Positions 18,157 through 26,794 of a stretch of 64,000 bases of DNA are shown here, piece by piece. Location: contig NZ_LIPD01000004.1 in NCBI RefSeq assembly GCF_001905545.1, positions 660,610 through 724,609 on the forward strand, written 5' to 3'. The DNA is from Streptomyces sp. CB02056 (lineage in GTDB: Bacteria > Actinomycetota > Actinomycetes > Streptomycetales > Streptomycetaceae). The position numbers and the translations under genes are program-made. Positions within the stretch are counted from its first letter, which is position 1. Each line of letters opens with the position of its first letter. The notes under the pieces were generated by a model. That model was not told the DNA's origin. It made no database searches and worked only from the letters and a program-made list of their open reading frames with translations.

Positions 18157-20531
18157 GCGCGCTCGGCAGGGTCGTCCGGGCCGGTGTGCGCAGGCGCCGG
18201 ACGCAGTCCGTCGCGGTCGGGCTGGCCGCCCTGGTGGCCACCACCTGCTCCGTCCTCGGCGGCTCGCTGCTGGTCGCCTCCCAGGACCCCTTCGACCAGG
18301 CCTTCGACCACCAGCGCGGCGCCCACCTCACCGCGCGCTTCGACGGCGCCCGGGCGAGCGCCGACCAGCTCGCCGCCACCGCGCACGCCCCCGGGGTGGC
18401 GGCCGCCGCCGGGCCGTACCGCACCGTCACCGTCGACCCCGAGCCGGGCCCCGGCCTGGGCATGCCGCCCGGGGTGACGATGGGGCCGATGACCGTCGCC
18501 GGGCGTGGCTCGGCCGCCGTCGGCGTCGACAACGTCACCCTGGTCCAAGGGAGTTGGCCGCAGCGGCCGGGCGAGGTGGTGGTCGACGCCGGATACCACG
18601 ACCAGCCGAGGGGCCTGGGCGGCAGCCTGCGGGTGCCCGGCCTGCCGGGGGCGCCGACCCTCAAGGTCGTCGGCCTCGCCCGCTCCGTCAGCCGTACCGC
18701 CGACGCCTGGGTGACCCCGGAGACCGTCACCGCCCTCACCGCGCCCGGCAGCACCCCCGGCTACCAGATGCTCTACCGCTTCAGCGACGCCGGCAGCGCC
18801 GACGCCATGGCCGCCGACCGGGCCGCCGTCACCGCCGCCGCCCCCGCCGGGGCGCTCACCGGCGCCCAGTCCTGGCTCACCGCCAAACAGGGATCGGACC
18901 GCAACACCGCGCTGTTCCTGCCCTTCATGGTCGCCTTCGGCCTGCTCGGCATGGCGATGTCCGTGCTGGTCGCGGGCAATGTGGTGGCCGGCGCGGTCGG
19001 CACCGCCACCCGGCGGATCGGCGTGCTCAAGGCGCTCGGCTGCACCCCCGCCCAGGTGGTGCGGGCGTACGTCGCCCAGGCGCTGGTCCCGGCCGCCGCC
19101 GGTACCCTGCTCGGGGTCGTCGTGGGCAACGCGCTGACCGTCCCGGTGCTCGCCACCACCGGTTCGCTGTACGGCACCGACACCTCCGGCCTCGTCCCCT
19201 GGGTGGACGTCGCGGTGGCCGGCGGCACCCTGGCCGCCGTCGCGCTGGTCGCCTGGGCCGCCGCCGCCCGGGCCGGCCGGCTGCGCACGGTGGACGCGCT
19301 CGCCGTCGGCCGGACCGCGGGCGGCACCCGGCGGGACGTCCTGGCCGCCCGCGCCGCCGCACTGGCCGCCCGGCTGCCGCTGCCCAGGCCGCTCAGCCTC
19401 GGCCTCGCCCAGCCCTTCGCCCGCCCGGCCCGCGCGGCCGGAATGCTCGCGGCAGTGCTGTTCGGCACGGCGGCGGCCGTCTTCGCGGTGGGCATGGGCG
19501 GGACGATGAGCTGGGTGCAGGAGGCGAAGACCCGCGACGCGGGGGACGTCGCGGTGCACCCGGTCCGGCCGGACGGCCCGCCCGGAACGGTGCCGGCCAG
19601 GCCCGTCCCGGCCGACCGGGCCGTCGTCACCGCCGCGCTGGACGCCCAGCCGGGCACCGCCGGGTACCTCGGCAACGGCACCGAGGACGTCACCGTCCCC
19701 GGGGTGGCCGGCGCCACCACGGTGACCGCCTTCGACGGCGACTCGTCCTGGGCGGGCTACAAGATGGTCAGCGGCCGCTGGTACCGGGGCCCGGGCGAGG
19801 CCGTCGCCCCGTCCACCTTCCTGACCGAGGCCTCCGTCAACCTCGGAGACCAGGTGACCTTCACGACCCACGGCCGGGCCGTCACCGTCCGGATCGTCGG
19901 CGAGGTCTTCGACCCGCACGTGCAGACCAACGAACTGCTCACCGACGCCGGCAGCTACCCGCCCGGAACGGCCCCGACCCCCGACTTCTGGTTCGTCAAG
20001 CTGAAGCCGGGCACCGACCGCGCCGGCTACGCCGCCGCCCTCACCGCCGCGCTCGCCCCGGCACACATGACCGCCGACACCGGCGGGCCGCACGGCTCCA
20101 GCGGCTCGATCGCCGCCCTGAACTCGCTCACCGCCACGCTCACCCTGCTGCTGCTCGTGGTCGCCGGGCTCGGGGTGTTCAACACCGTCGTCCTGGAGAT
20201 CCGCGAGCGCACCCGGGACACCGGCGTCGCCAAGGCGCTCGGCATGACCCCGGCCCAGACCGTGGGCGTCGTCCTCGCCTCGGTCCTGCTGACCGGTGCC
20301 GTCGGCGGTGCGCTCGGCCTGCCGGTGGGGCTGCTGCTGCACGGCCTGACGGTGCCCGCGATGGGCCACAGCGCCGGGCTGAACTTCCCGCCCGCCGCGC
20401 TGGACGTCTTCGGTACCCCGGCGCTGGTCCTGCTCGGCCTCGGCGGCGTGCCGATCGCCCTGCTCGGCGCGCTGCTCCCGGCCGTACGGGCGGCGCGGGC
20501 GCGCACCGTGGACGCGCTGCGGGCGGAGTGA
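18153..20531 (+). CDS. FtsX/MacB-type ABC permease
   Basis: A 792-residue inner-membrane permease. An N-terminal helix (residues about 18-42) is followed by a large extracytoplasmic domain, two helices and loop around 255-370, a second extracytoplasmic domain, and C-terminal helices from about 650. Each half ends in an FtsX domain; motifs such as IGVLKALGCTPAQVVRAYV and DTGVAKALGMTPAQTVGVVL repeat the same coupling helix. It works with the ATPase whose stop codon overlaps its start. Confidence 0.93.
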   Translation: MSALGRVVRAGVRRRRTQSVAVGLAALVATTCSVLGGSLLVASQDPFDQAFDHQRGAHLTARFDGARASADQLAATAHAPGVAAAAGPYRTVTVDPEPGPGLGMPPGVTMGPMTVAGRGSAAVGVDNVTLVQGSWPQRPGEVVVDAGYHDQPRGLGGSLRVPGLPGAPTLKVVGLARSVSRTADAWVTPETVTALTAPGSTPGYQMLYRFSDAGSADAMAADRAAVTAAAPAGALTGAQSWLTAKQGSDRNTALFLPFMVAFGLLGMAMSVLVAGNVVAGAVGTATRRIGVLKALGCTPAQVVRAYVAQALVPAAAGTLLGVVVGNALTVPVLATTGSLYGTDTSGLVPWVDVAVAGGTLAAVALVAWAAAARAGRLRTVDALAVGRTAGGTRRDVLAARAAALAARLPLPRPLSLGLAQPFARPARAAGMLAAVLFGTAAAVFAVGMGGTMSWVQEAKTRDAGDVAVHPVRPDGPPGTVPARPVPADRAVVTAALDAQPGTAGYLGNGTEDVTVPGVAGATTVTAFDGDSSWAGYKMVSGRWYRGPGEAVAPSTFLTEASVNLGDQVTFTTHGRAVTVRIVGEVFDPHVQTNELLTDAGSYPPGTAPTPDFWFVKLKPGTDRAGYAAALTAALAPAHMTADTGGPHGSSGSIAALNSLTATLTLLLLVVAGLGVFNTVVLEIRERTRDTGVAKALGMTPAQTVGVVLASVLLTGAVGGALGLPVGLLLHGLTVPAMGHSAGLNFPPAALDVFGTPALVLLGLGGVPIALLGALLPAVRAARARTVDALRAE

Positions 20532-20533
20532 CG

Positions 20534-20579
20534 GCGGGGGCCGTGCGGGACCGGACGCCCGGTCCCGTACGGCCCCCGC
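20534..20579 (+). terminator. Terminator after ABC exporter
   Basis: Arms of 21 nt (20534-20554 and 20559-20579) pair with one G-U and a 4-nt loop directly after the permease stop. Confidence 0.85.
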
Positions 20580-20621
20580 GGCTCAGGAGGCCCCCGCGCG
20601 GCTCAGAAGGCCCCGTGCCGC

Positions 20622-21122
20622 TCAGGAGGCCCCCGCGTCGTCCGCCTTCTGCTCGGCCGCCCGGACCTGCTCGGCGAACTCGCGCGCGTCGATCCGCTCG
20701 ACCGAGGCCCCGTGCCGGGCGGCCAGCTCGTCCGCCGGGGCGGGCGAGGACTCCCGGAGCTCCACGGCGAGCAGCGCCCCGCCGTCCGGCACCCGGGGCG
20801 AGAGCATGATCAGCCCGGCGCCGCCCTCGCTCGCCTGGTGCTCCTCGGCCGCGTTGCCGAGCGCCGCGCCGGCCGCGAAGCCCAGCAGCACGCCGACCGG
20901 CCCGCCGAGCAGCCCGATCAGGCCGCCCAGCACACCCGAGCCGACGGTCGCCACCCCCGCGCCCCGGGTGAAGGTGTCCGCGACCTCCAGCAGCCCGTCG
21001 GCGCTGCGCTCCATCGCCGCCACCATCCGCAGGCCCGGCAGGTGCTGCGCCTCGTCGAAGGCCGGGCGCCAGGCGGCGGCGTCGGGGAAGGTCAGCAGGA
21101 CGACGTTGTGCTGGTCGCTCAT
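20622..21122 (-). CDS. DUF1269-like small membrane-associated protein
   Basis: A 166-residue protein. An alpha/beta N-terminal part (VVLLTFPDAAAWRPAFDEA) is followed by a Gly-rich hydrophobic hairpin at about residues 60-90 (VGSGVLGGLIGLLGGPVGVL, then LGFAAGAALG), then an acidic soluble end. This is the DUF1269-type layout, of unknown function. It sits downstream of the RiPP-like locus on the same strand but 81 bp beyond the DUF6193-like gene, so a link to that locus is uncertain. Confidence 0.7.
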   Translation of the reverse strand: MSDQHNVVLLTFPDAAAWRPAFDEAQHLPGLRMVAAMERSADGLLEVADTFTRGAGVATVGSGVLGGLIGLLGGPVGVLLGFAAGAALGNAAEEHQASEGGAGLIMLSPRVPDGGALLAVELRESSPAPADELAARHGASVERIDAREFAEQVRAAEQKADDAGAS

Positions 21123-21203
21123 CGCGCTCCGATCGGGCCGGGGCCGGAGGTGGCCGGGCTTCCATCGTGACCCCCGGTGCGGGGCGCTGCCACCCCGGCG
21201 GCC

Positions 21204-21668
21204 TCAGCGTGGTTCGTCCGCCGGGTGGTTGAACACCGGCCCGAGGTCCGGCGGGAGGTGTTCGACGAGCAGGGCGACGGCCTCCTCCGGGGTGGCGGGC
21301 GTGCCGAGCACCCCGGCGCCGCCCTGGCCGCGGACCTGGTAGCCGCCGCCGTCCAGCGGAACGGCGAACGGCACGCCCGCGGCGGTCCACGGGGCCGAGG
21401 TCGACAGGCTGAAGTGCAGGTCGTGGTGGCTGGTCCAGGGGAAGAGCCGGCCCAGTCGGGGCTCGGCGCGGGCGGCCTTCAGCAGCCGCACCAGGCCGTC
21501 GTGGCAGCTGCCGGGGCCGTGCCCGATGTCCTGCTGGAGCCATTCCCAGGACAGGACGATCCCCTCCCAGCGGGCCTTCACCGCGGCCTCGGGACCGATC
21601 GCGCGGGCGGCGGCGACGTCCGGCAGGACGGGCTTGGGCAGGGCGCCCCTCTGATCTTCTGATCGCAT
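21204..21668 (-). CDS. DUF6193-like protein
   Basis: A 154-residue cytosolic protein. The central PRLGRLFPWTSHHDLHFS and the closing TPEEAVALLVEHLPPDLGPV resemble the DUF6193 family, small proteins often noted next to natural-product genes. No catalytic motif recognised. It lies 157 bp downstream of the JmjC oxygenase on the same strand, so it could be the last gene of the P450-peptide cluster. Family assignment is from memory of the motif pattern. Confidence 0.55.
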   Translation of the reverse strand: MRSEDQRGALPKPVLPDVAAARAIGPEAAVKARWEGIVLSWEWLQQDIGHGPGSCHDGLVRLLKAARAEPRLGRLFPWTSHHDLHFSLSTSAPWTAAGVPFAVPLDGGGYQVRGQGGAGVLGTPATPEEAVALLVEHLPPDLGPVFNHPADEPR

Positions 21669-21825
21669 GGTGAGCAGTCTGCCCCAGCGCTGCCCGGAAC
21701 GGAGAGGGTCGTCGAGTCGGGGCGGCTTCGCCGGTCGAACGTCAGTCAGTCCGAGGCATCCTGTCGGTCGATCAGATCATCGAGGCGGATTCCTTGCACC
21801 GGGCTGTCGCTGCCGTCGCCGCAGG

Positions 21826-22863
21826 CTACCCGGCCGCGCCGCGCAGGCGGCGCCAGGTGCGGCCGACGGAGGCGAGCCCGGAGCGGCCGTCGGCGGGGGT
21901 GGCGGACTCCCAGGTGCGGGCGGCCTCGGTGAGGGTTTCCGCGGGTTCGGCCGGGGCTGCCGGGGCGTGGGGGGTGCCGGTCCGGGCGGCGCGGGCGGCG
22001 CGCAGGAGGTCCTCCGGTCCGAGCGCGTCGAGCCTCGTCCGGGCGTGGGCGAGCAGGGCGGCGCAGGCGTCGGTGATCGCGGGCTCGCCGAGCGGGCGGG
22101 CCGGCAGGCCGAGGCCTTCGGCCAACTGCCCTTCCAGGGCGGTGCGCAGGTCCTGGACGGAGAGGTCGCGGACGGTCAGCGACAGGTGGGCGGACAGGCC
22201 CCCGGCGCCGACCGCCCGGTGGGCGAAGCCGCGCGGGATGTAGAGCACGCCGCCGGGTTCCAGGACGCCGTGCAGGCGCAGCGGGGAGCGCTCGTCCTCG
22301 GGGAGTTCGCCGAGCCGCCAGTCCGCCGTCGTCGGCGCGTCGTGGACGTACCAGGTCTTGCGTCCGGCGGCCTGGAGGACGAACACGTCGGCGTCGTCGC
22401 GGTGCACGGCGAGGCCCTGGGCGCCGGCCGGGGTGACGAAGAAGAACGCCTCCACCCGCCGGTCGAGTTCCTCGGAGAGCCGCGCCACCAGTTCGCCGGT
22501 CGGGCGGTGCCACTGGTCGACGCAGCGCAGCAGCAGGGTCGCCCCGCGGCGCAGCTGGGCGAGCACCTTCGCGCGGTCCGCGAAGCCGTGGTGCGCCGTG
22601 CCGTTGACGGTGCGCGAGGTGGTGAAGGCCTCCGGCGGGATGGTCACCTTGTCGGAGCGGACCATCTCCAGGTAGGGCGTGCGCAGCAGCCCGCCGTCGA
22701 AGGCGGCGTCGAGTTCGTCGAGGTCGAAGGGCGAGGCGGGCGTGGCGGGCGCGGCGGGCGCCTCCGGGGCCTTCCGGGGGAAGAGCGCGGGCTCGCGCTG
22801 CCACTGGCGGCCGGTGAAGCCGTCGACGTCGCCGACCCAGTCGGCCAGTGTGGGCGATTCCAT
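21826..22863 (-). CDS. JmjC/ROX-type Fe(II)/2-oxoglutarate oxygenase
   Basis: A 345-residue cupin-fold oxygenase. The iron triad is visible as HRDDAD (His-x-Asp) in LAVHRDDADVFVLQAAGRKT and a distal His in YIPRGFAHRAV. The opening WQREPALFP and the helical C-terminal region resemble bacterial ROXA and the human ribosomal oxygenases MINA53/NO66, which hydroxylate Arg or His side chains. ATG start. It lies 66 bp after the P450 and on the same strand as the 27-codon peptide gene. I infer a peptide-tailoring role, perhaps beta-hydroxylation of the core His residues; a ribosomal substrate is the alternative. Confidence 0.85.
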   Translation of the reverse strand: MESPTLADWVGDVDGFTGRQWQREPALFPRKAPEAPAAPATPASPFDLDELDAAFDGGLLRTPYLEMVRSDKVTIPPEAFTTSRTVNGTAHHGFADRAKVLAQLRRGATLLLRCVDQWHRPTGELVARLSEELDRRVEAFFFVTPAGAQGLAVHRDDADVFVLQAAGRKTWYVHDAPTTADWRLGELPEDERSPLRLHGVLEPGGVLYIPRGFAHRAVGAGGLSAHLSLTVRDLSVQDLRTALEGQLAEGLGLPARPLGEPAITDACAALLAHARTRLDALGPEDLLRAARAARTGTPHAPAAPAEPAETLTEAARTWESATPADGRSGLASVGRTWRRLRGAAG

Positions 22864-22929
22864 GGTGTGTCCCGTGGTGTCAGGGGTCTTCCGGGGCGGC
22901 GGGGGTGTTCCGGAGGCGGCGCCGGGGCG

Positions 22930-23985
22930 TCAGGCCCGGACCCGCGCCTCGAACCGTACGGCGAGCAGCGAGCGCAGCGGCACCTGCGCGTCCTGCCGCG
23001 GGCTGTGGACGACCAGCCGGTTGTCCAGGGCCGCGGTCAGCAGCTGCTCGGCCAGCGGCACGATCAGGTGCTTGGCCCAGCAGCGGGCGCCGTCGAAGCC
23101 GAAGGGCATGAACCCGGGTGTCTTCTCCGGGTCCGCGACGCCGTCCCAGCGCTCGGGGCGGAAGTCCAGCGGGTCGGACCAGTAGTCGGGGTGGCGGTGC
23201 ATCAGCAGCGGGAAGAGCGCGGCGTCGTCCTCGGGCCGGATCTCGGGGTGGAGTTCGGTGTAGGCCGCGCCGCCGTTGCGGTAGAGCATCCAGGCGGGCG
23301 GGAGCAGGCGCAGGGTCTCCCAGAGGACGTCGGTGAGCTTGGCGCGGTGCTCCGGCCGGTCCCGTTCCGGGCCCATGAGCCACAGGGCGTTGCCGGCCAG
23401 GGCGGCCACGCCGTCGCAGAGGGTCGCCGTCGCCCGCCGGTACATCGCGATGGCCTGCTTGCGTTCCAGCGTCTCGTCGGCGCCGCGGATCAGTCCGGCC
23501 AGTTCGGTGCCCCCGTCCTGGTCGGCGGAGCCGGGCCAGGCGGTGACGGCGCGGTCGACGAGCCGGGAGAGGGTGTCGGAGCGGGTGACGCCGCGCTTCG
23601 ACAGCAGGGAGACCGGCAGCGGGTCGTCAGAGAACAGCCAGCGGCGCAGGTAGGAGGTGCCCGCGTAGGGCCAGGAGCCGGCCATGCCGCGCGCCGGGGG
23701 CGGCGGCTTGCGGATGCCCGCCATGGCGTCCTGCCCCAGTGCGCGGATGGTGCGCGTCGCGCTGTCGTGGGGGATGTCGGAGCCGGCGGCGGGCTTGTAG
23801 ACCGATCGCTCGGTGGAAAGGACGGGGCGGGCCGCGACGATTTCGGCCATCAGCCGGGAGTCCGAGACGCCGACCTTCGACGGGTCGATCCGGAACACCT
23901 TCTCGTCCCTGGCCAGCAGCTCCTGAATCCTCGGGGCGAACACGAGGGAACGGCTGCGCGCGGTTGCCGTCGCCATTTCTTCCAC
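22930..23985 (-). CDS. Non-canonical cytochrome P450, likely RiPP crosslinking enzyme
   Basis: A short (351-residue) P450. The K-helix ExxR is ETLR, the PERF-like loop DFRPERWDG, and the heme loop FMPFGFDGARCWAK keeps F and the ligand Cys at normal spacing but replaces the usual fourth-position Gly by Asp and the Gly after Cys by Ala. The I-helix region (LCDGVAALAGNALWLM) lacks the normal acid-alcohol pair. GTG at 23985 is chosen because GGAGG lies 10 nt upstream; ATG 23976 and a weak GTG at 24078 are alternatives. It follows the peptide gene by 126 bp. Related stand-alone P450s crosslink Trp/Tyr/His side chains in RiPPs, which is the inferred job here. Confidence 0.85.
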   Translation of the reverse strand: MEEMATATARSRSLVFAPRIQELLARDEKVFRIDPSKVGVSDSRLMAEIVAARPVLSTERSVYKPAAGSDIPHDSATRTIRALGQDAMAGIRKPPPPARGMAGSWPYAGTSYLRRWLFSDDPLPVSLLSKRGVTRSDTLSRLVDRAVTAWPGSADQDGGTELAGLIRGADETLERKQAIAMYRRATATLCDGVAALAGNALWLMGPERDRPEHRAKLTDVLWETLRLLPPAWMLYRNGGAAYTELHPEIRPEDDAALFPLLMHRHPDYWSDPLDFRPERWDGVADPEKTPGFMPFGFDGARCWAKHLIVPLAEQLLTAALDNRLVVHSPRQDAQVPLRSLLAVRFEARVRA

Positions 23986-24111
23986 GGGAATCCGGCCTCC
24001 AATGCGAAATGGCAGGTCAGTGTGTTCGGCGTGGCGCGCGGAGGAATCCCGGACGCGCCGTGGCGCCGGCGGGGGCACGGCCGACCCGGCCCCCGCCAGC
24101 GGCTGGACACG

Positions 24112-24195
24112 TTAGATAACGTGCAGCACCCACGCGTGGTTCGCGAGGTCGTCGTTCTTCTTGAACTTCTTGACGAGCGCCTTGACCATCTTCAT
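24112..24195 (-). CDS. 27-residue RiPP precursor candidate
   Basis: A tiny gene with a good ribosome site (GGAGAG, 6 nt before ATG) and TAA stop. The peptide begins KMVKALVKKFKK (a basic, amphipathic leader), passes through NDDLAN and ends HAWVLHVI. The final AWVLHV aligns position by position with the tryptorubin core AWYIWY, with Val/Leu/His replacing aromatic partners. On the same strand follow a P450 and a JmjC oxygenase. Small size, leader/core layout, its own upstream region and two peptide-modifying oxidases make it a convincing RiPP precursor; no protease or transporter gene is adjacent. The core boundary (before His20 or Ala21) is a guess. Confidence 0.75.
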   Translation of the reverse strand: MKMVKALVKKFKKNDDLANHAWVLHVI

Positions 24196-24450
24196 GACTA
24201 ACTCTCCATTCCGGGGATTGGCGGGTGTGGCGAGAATGCCGCACCCGAGCCGTCAGAGATATTCGGCATTCCGTTGCCGGAGGCCGAACCGGTTGATCTG
24301 TTCATGGACACTAACCGAAACTTCGCCGCCCGGACACCCCCTCGGCAGAGGAATATGCGATCTCTTACGGGCCGTTGACGGCCTATTCGATGGCCGAATC
24401 GTTATAACCCCTGGATATCCCCGGGCGGGGGGTCGGAACGGGAAAGCGAA
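24196..24450 (-). promoter_or_regulatory. Upstream region of the peptide gene
   Basis: A 255-bp non-coding region, richer in A/T than the flanks, between the collagenase terminator and the peptide gene. It contains an inverted repeat GAATGCCG (24234-24241) / CGGCATTC (24264-24271) with 22 nt between arms, a possible operator or leader hairpin about 40-75 nt before the start, and AT-rich patches (TATAAC on the minus strand near 24403-24408) that could be -10 elements. No regulator gene is adjacent. Confidence 0.45.
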
Positions 24451-24476
24451 AGGGCCCCGCGAAGTCGCGGGGCCCT
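24451..24476 (-). terminator. Terminator after collagenase gene
   Basis: Arms AGGGCCCCGCGA (24451-24462) and TCGCGGGGCCCT (24465-24476), separated by two bases, form a strong hairpin 38 bp after the collagenase stop, isolating it from the peptide gene downstream. Confidence 0.8.
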
Positions 24477-24514
24477 GCTGCCTGCGGCAGTCGGTCGGTC
24501 GTGGGGCGTCGGTG

Positions 24515-26794
24515 TCAGTTGTAGGTCGTGGTGACGGTGACGCCGCCGAAGCCCTGCTGGGCGTAGAGGCTGAAGAAGACGTAGCCGGCCGGCGGGTTGG
24601 TGATGGTCAGGGTCTCACCGTTGCCGCCGGTGGCGGACTTGGCCGTGGAGGATCCGGTGGTGGCCCAGGAGCCGGCGTTGTAGTAGAGGTCGGCGTTGCC
24701 GGTGCCCCCGCTGGTGGTGATGGTCAGCTGCTTCACGCCGGCCGGCAGGTTCAGGAAGCTGTAGCTGTAGTTCCCGGTGGTGGCGGCGACGTTGTCGCGG
24801 CGGCAGTTCTTGTCGTACTGCCGGGCGTCGGTGGCGGTGCAGAGCGGGGCCTTGGGCTGCTCGGTGGTGGGCAGCGAGCCGCAGTTGTCGGCGGCGCAGG
24901 CCTTGAGCCAGGTGGCGAAGTCGGCGTCGTACGCGGTGCCGATGGTGGTCTTCAGCAGCGTGCGGGCGCCGTTCCAGTCACCGGCGCGGTACTTGGCGAG
25001 CAGCGCGTCGACGTCCTGCGGGTGCGACTGGAGCATGTAGCGGACGGCCAGGTAGCCCCAGTTGTAGATCCGGGTGGAGTCCGCGTTGTCGTAGGTGGTG
25101 TCGAACAGGGTGCTCAGCGCGTAGGTGCCCTTGCCGGCCTGGGCGACCGCGTCGTCGTAGTGGGCGCCGCGGTAGCTGTAGGAGACGTACTCGGCGAGGC
25201 CCTCGACCCACCAGATGGTCGGGGTGGTCATGCCGGCCTCGAAGTCGCCGTACATGTCGTAGCGGCCGTCGAGGTAGTGGGTGTACTCGTGGTTGAGGTT
25301 CCAGATCTGGAACTGGGGGCGCAGCCAGGAGGCCTCGTGGGCGATGAAGCGGGCCTGGTTGCCGACCGTGGCCGGGTTGCCCTCCTCGTACATGCCGCCG
25401 TTGTCGACGTCGATCTTGTACATCTCCCAGGCGTACAGGCTGTAGTTGTAGTAGTCGTCGAAGACGACGACCTCGAGGTTGGTGTTGTTGTCGTTCGGGA
25501 CCGGGCCGTTGTCCTTGACCACCTTGTGGAAGAACGCGTCCTGGTTGACCAGGCTGGTGCAGGTGTCGGCGAGCTGCTGCGCGGTCATGTCCTGGGCGCG
25601 GATGCGCAGGTTGGCGTTGCAGGTGTGGTCGACGGTGAGCACCAGCGGCACGAGCTTGGCCGGGACGTCACAGGTGCCGTAGTAGGAGCAGTTGCCGGCG
25701 TCCTTCTTCTCCGTGAACCAGAGCAGGTTCATGGTGAGCGGACCGGTGTTGCCGACCAGCGGGTAGCGGTTGATCAGGTCCTTGACGATCGGCCGGCCCT
25801 GGGCGCGCAGCGCGTCGTTGGCGACCAGGTTGCCGAGCTGGATGCCGATCTTGGTGACGGTGTCGCCGCCGTTGAGCTGGCCGCTGTTGCGGGTGACGAA
25901 GGACGACACGGTGGTCGCGAAGGTCGGGTCGGCCTGGAGGGCGGAGACGAACTCCGGCAGGTCGAAGCCGCGCTCGATGACGGTCTCGGTGTTGGCCACG
26001 GCGGTGGTCATCGTGGCGGGCCAGCTGCCGGTGTAGTCGTTCAGCAGCCGCTTGACGACGCCGGTGTAGCGGGCGTTCTCCTGGGCGCTGTCGATCAGGG
26101 TGACGGCCTCGGCGAGGGTGGCACCGTTGGCGTCGGTGGCGTCCTTGCTGTGCGGGGCGGCGTAGAAGGCGTCCAGCGCACCGCGGATGGCGGTCTGGAG
26201 GCCGGTGCCGTACGGGCCCACGACGTCCTTGTTGTACCACTGCACGTAGTAGCCGGCCCGCAGGAAGAGCACCAGCTGCCCGGCGGAGGTGGAGTTGTCG
26301 CCGGGGTAGGTGGCGGCGGTGTCGCGCAGGGCGTTGGCGACGGTGACCATCTGGGCCTCGTTGAAGGCGCCCTTGGCGTCGTTGCCGGTCAGCGTGAACA
26401 GGGTGTTGACGCAGTCGAGCCCGGCCCCCTTGACCTGCTGGACCAGCGCGGCACCGGACTTGCCGGTGAAGGCGGAGACGTCGCAGGCGGCGGCGGTGAG
26501 CGCCCGTGCCGACCTGGCGGCGCCGACGGTGCTGCCCGCCGTCGGGGCGGTGGCCTTGGCCTGCGGGTCCGAGACCAGCGGACGGGCGTCCTTGGGGGTG
26601 TCGGGGGACTTGGGCACCGGGATCGTGCGCGGTGCGGCGGTCTGGCCGGCCGAGGTGGCGGGCTGACCGGCCGGGGCGGCCGCGGGGGCGGCGGCCTGCG
26701 CCGCGGGTGCGAACAGGCCGAGCGAGAGGAGGAGGGCGGTGCCGAGCGCAGGGAGTCTGCGCGCGCCGTCCTTCGCTATCGAGGAGGGACGCAT
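24515..26794 (-). CDS. Secreted M9-family collagenase
   Basis: A 759-residue zinc metalloprotease. A Sec signal peptide (LPALGTALLLSLGLFAPAAQ, then AAA) is followed by a Pro/Ala-rich propeptide, an N-terminal helical activator domain, and a peptidase domain with the zinc motif HEYTHYLDGRYD and downstream Glu in WVEGLAEYVSY. The last 90 residues (YSYSFLNLPAGVKQLTITTS, DLYYNAGSW, YVFFSLYAQQGFGGV) form a pre-peptidase C-terminal domain. It degrades collagen-like proteins outside the cell. ATG 26794 chosen for GGAGG 9 nt upstream and the signal peptide. A monocistronic unit. Confidence 0.93.
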   Translation of the reverse strand: MRPSSIAKDGARRLPALGTALLLSLGLFAPAAQAAAPAAAPAGQPATSAGQTAAPRTIPVPKSPDTPKDARPLVSDPQAKATAPTAGSTVGAARSARALTAAACDVSAFTGKSGAALVQQVKGAGLDCVNTLFTLTGNDAKGAFNEAQMVTVANALRDTAATYPGDNSTSAGQLVLFLRAGYYVQWYNKDVVGPYGTGLQTAIRGALDAFYAAPHSKDATDANGATLAEAVTLIDSAQENARYTGVVKRLLNDYTGSWPATMTTAVANTETVIERGFDLPEFVSALQADPTFATTVSSFVTRNSGQLNGGDTVTKIGIQLGNLVANDALRAQGRPIVKDLINRYPLVGNTGPLTMNLLWFTEKKDAGNCSYYGTCDVPAKLVPLVLTVDHTCNANLRIRAQDMTAQQLADTCTSLVNQDAFFHKVVKDNGPVPNDNNTNLEVVVFDDYYNYSLYAWEMYKIDVDNGGMYEEGNPATVGNQARFIAHEASWLRPQFQIWNLNHEYTHYLDGRYDMYGDFEAGMTTPTIWWVEGLAEYVSYSYRGAHYDDAVAQAGKGTYALSTLFDTTYDNADSTRIYNWGYLAVRYMLQSHPQDVDALLAKYRAGDWNGARTLLKTTIGTAYDADFATWLKACAADNCGSLPTTEQPKAPLCTATDARQYDKNCRRDNVAATTGNYSYSFLNLPAGVKQLTITTSGGTGNADLYYNAGSWATTGSSTAKSATGGNGETLTITNPPAGYVFFSLYAQQGFGGVTVTTTYN

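Noticed and set aside
22930..24078. A longer P450 starting at GTG 24078
   Set aside because: The added 31 residues are Arg/Pro-rich with no family similarity and have a poor ribosome site; GTG 23985 has GGAGG upstream.
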